From assembly GCF_005222835.1 (NCBI RefSeq), contig NZ_STGA01000008.1, positions 1-64,000 on the forward strand: a DNA stretch of 64,000 bases, written 5' to 3'. Made by a program: the position numbers and the translations under genes. Below, piece by piece: positions 63,881 to 64,000 of the stretch. Every line of letters starts with the position of its first letter. The first letter of the stretch is position 1. The notes under the pieces are model-generated. The model was not told the origin of the DNA. It made no database searches and was given only the letters and a program-made list of their open reading frames with translations. The DNA comes from Rhizobium sp. FKY42. Its GTDB lineage: Bacteria; Pseudomonadota; Alphaproteobacteria; Rhizobiales; Rhizobiaceae.

Positions 63881-64000
63881 ATGAGTAGAAATAAAGCAGA
63901 ATCTGACACATTGGGTATTAGTACCCGGCTGGTTCATCTCGGAAATGACCCGCACAGTTTTCACGGCTTCGTTAATCCGCCGATCGTTCGCGGGTCGACA
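63881..64000 (+). CDS. metC: cystathionine beta-lyase, 5' part
   Basis: The first 40 codons of a gene cut by the window end. MSRNKAESDTLGISTRLVHL is followed by GNDPHSFHGFVNPPIVRGST, the N-terminal pattern of the PLP-dependent Cys/Met metabolism family, and its position beside aapJ is as in other Rhizobiaceae. It would split cystathionine to homocysteine. The catalytic lysine lies outside the window, so only start and family are supported. Confidence 0.85.
   Translation, partial: MSRNKAESDTLGISTRLVHLGNDPHSFHGFVNPPIVRGST

Noticed and set aside
1..64000. CRISPR arrays, insertion sequences, phage or plasmid replication genes
   Set aside because: Looked for direct repeat arrays, transposase or integrase motifs and replication genes; none seen.

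Overview
The window reads as chromosome of an alphaproteobacterium of the Rhizobiaceae, close to Agrobacterium/Rhizobium. The evidence is the gene set: CckA, RecA with alphaproteobacterial LexA-type direct repeats, the PurS/PurQ/PurL three-part FGAM synthetase, an F1-ATPase zeta-type inhibitor (DUF1476), a sufS2-B-C-D-S1-X-A-like operon with an Irr-type iron box, and the aapJQMP general amino acid ABC system next to metC. No phage, transposase, integrase or CRISPR array was seen. Most of the window is dense housekeeping DNA; coordinates use the start codons judged best rather than the longest ORFs.

Layout. 1-9.9 kb: a FliO-like membrane protein, divergent from the cell-cycle hybrid kinase cckA; then recA, alaS, ttcA and an inositol-monophosphatase-family gene. 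10-17.5 kb (mostly minus strand): an MFS drug exporter, grxD with its bolA-like partner, and purL, purQ, purS and purC, with a PagL-type lipid A deacylase and a small lipoprotein lying inside the pur cluster. 17.7-26.1 kb: the zeta inhibitor, a PAS-GGDEF diguanylate cyclase, two alpha/beta hydrolases (one tannase-like and secreted), purB, a membrane protein, rpe and an orphan substrate-binding protein. 26.2-31.9 kb (plus): a tight operon of flavin reductase, MoxR ATPase, CoxE-like VWA protein, two half-size XdhC proteins, a molybdopterin-binding/MobA-like fusion and a TfoX-like protein, which looks like molybdo-hydroxylase maturation without the enzyme. 32-45.4 kb: Nudix, DEAD-box helicase, M23 peptidase, DUF455 and peroxiredoxin, an AsmA/DUF3971 giant, an ABC exporter pair, tyrS, a second diguanylate cyclase and a hydrolase. 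45.4-52.8 kb: the suf operon. 52.8-56.7 kb: a GntR regulator and a MacAB-like export system. 57-59.2 kb: a low-density stretch with a degenerate DUF2171 gene, tRNA-Lys and a frameshifted lipoprotein gene. 59.3-64 kb: aapJQMP and the start of metC.

Connections. CckA heads the CtrA phosphorelay, and two exact TTAA-N7-TTAAC CtrA-type sites occur in this window, upstream of the PAS-GGDEF cyclase and of the M23 peptidase. The suf operon has a readable promoter directly abutting a 13/14 Irr/ICE match, and two short hairpins of nearly the same sequence precede sufB and sufA. The strongest oddities are the DUF2171 gene (ATT as the only sensible start, Shine-Dalgarno inside a 14-bp hairpin, apparent internal deletion) and the decayed lipoprotein gene behind tRNA-Lys. 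I did not find a clearly new multi-gene system; the enzyme-less molybdo-maturation operon is the best candidate for uncharacterised biology.
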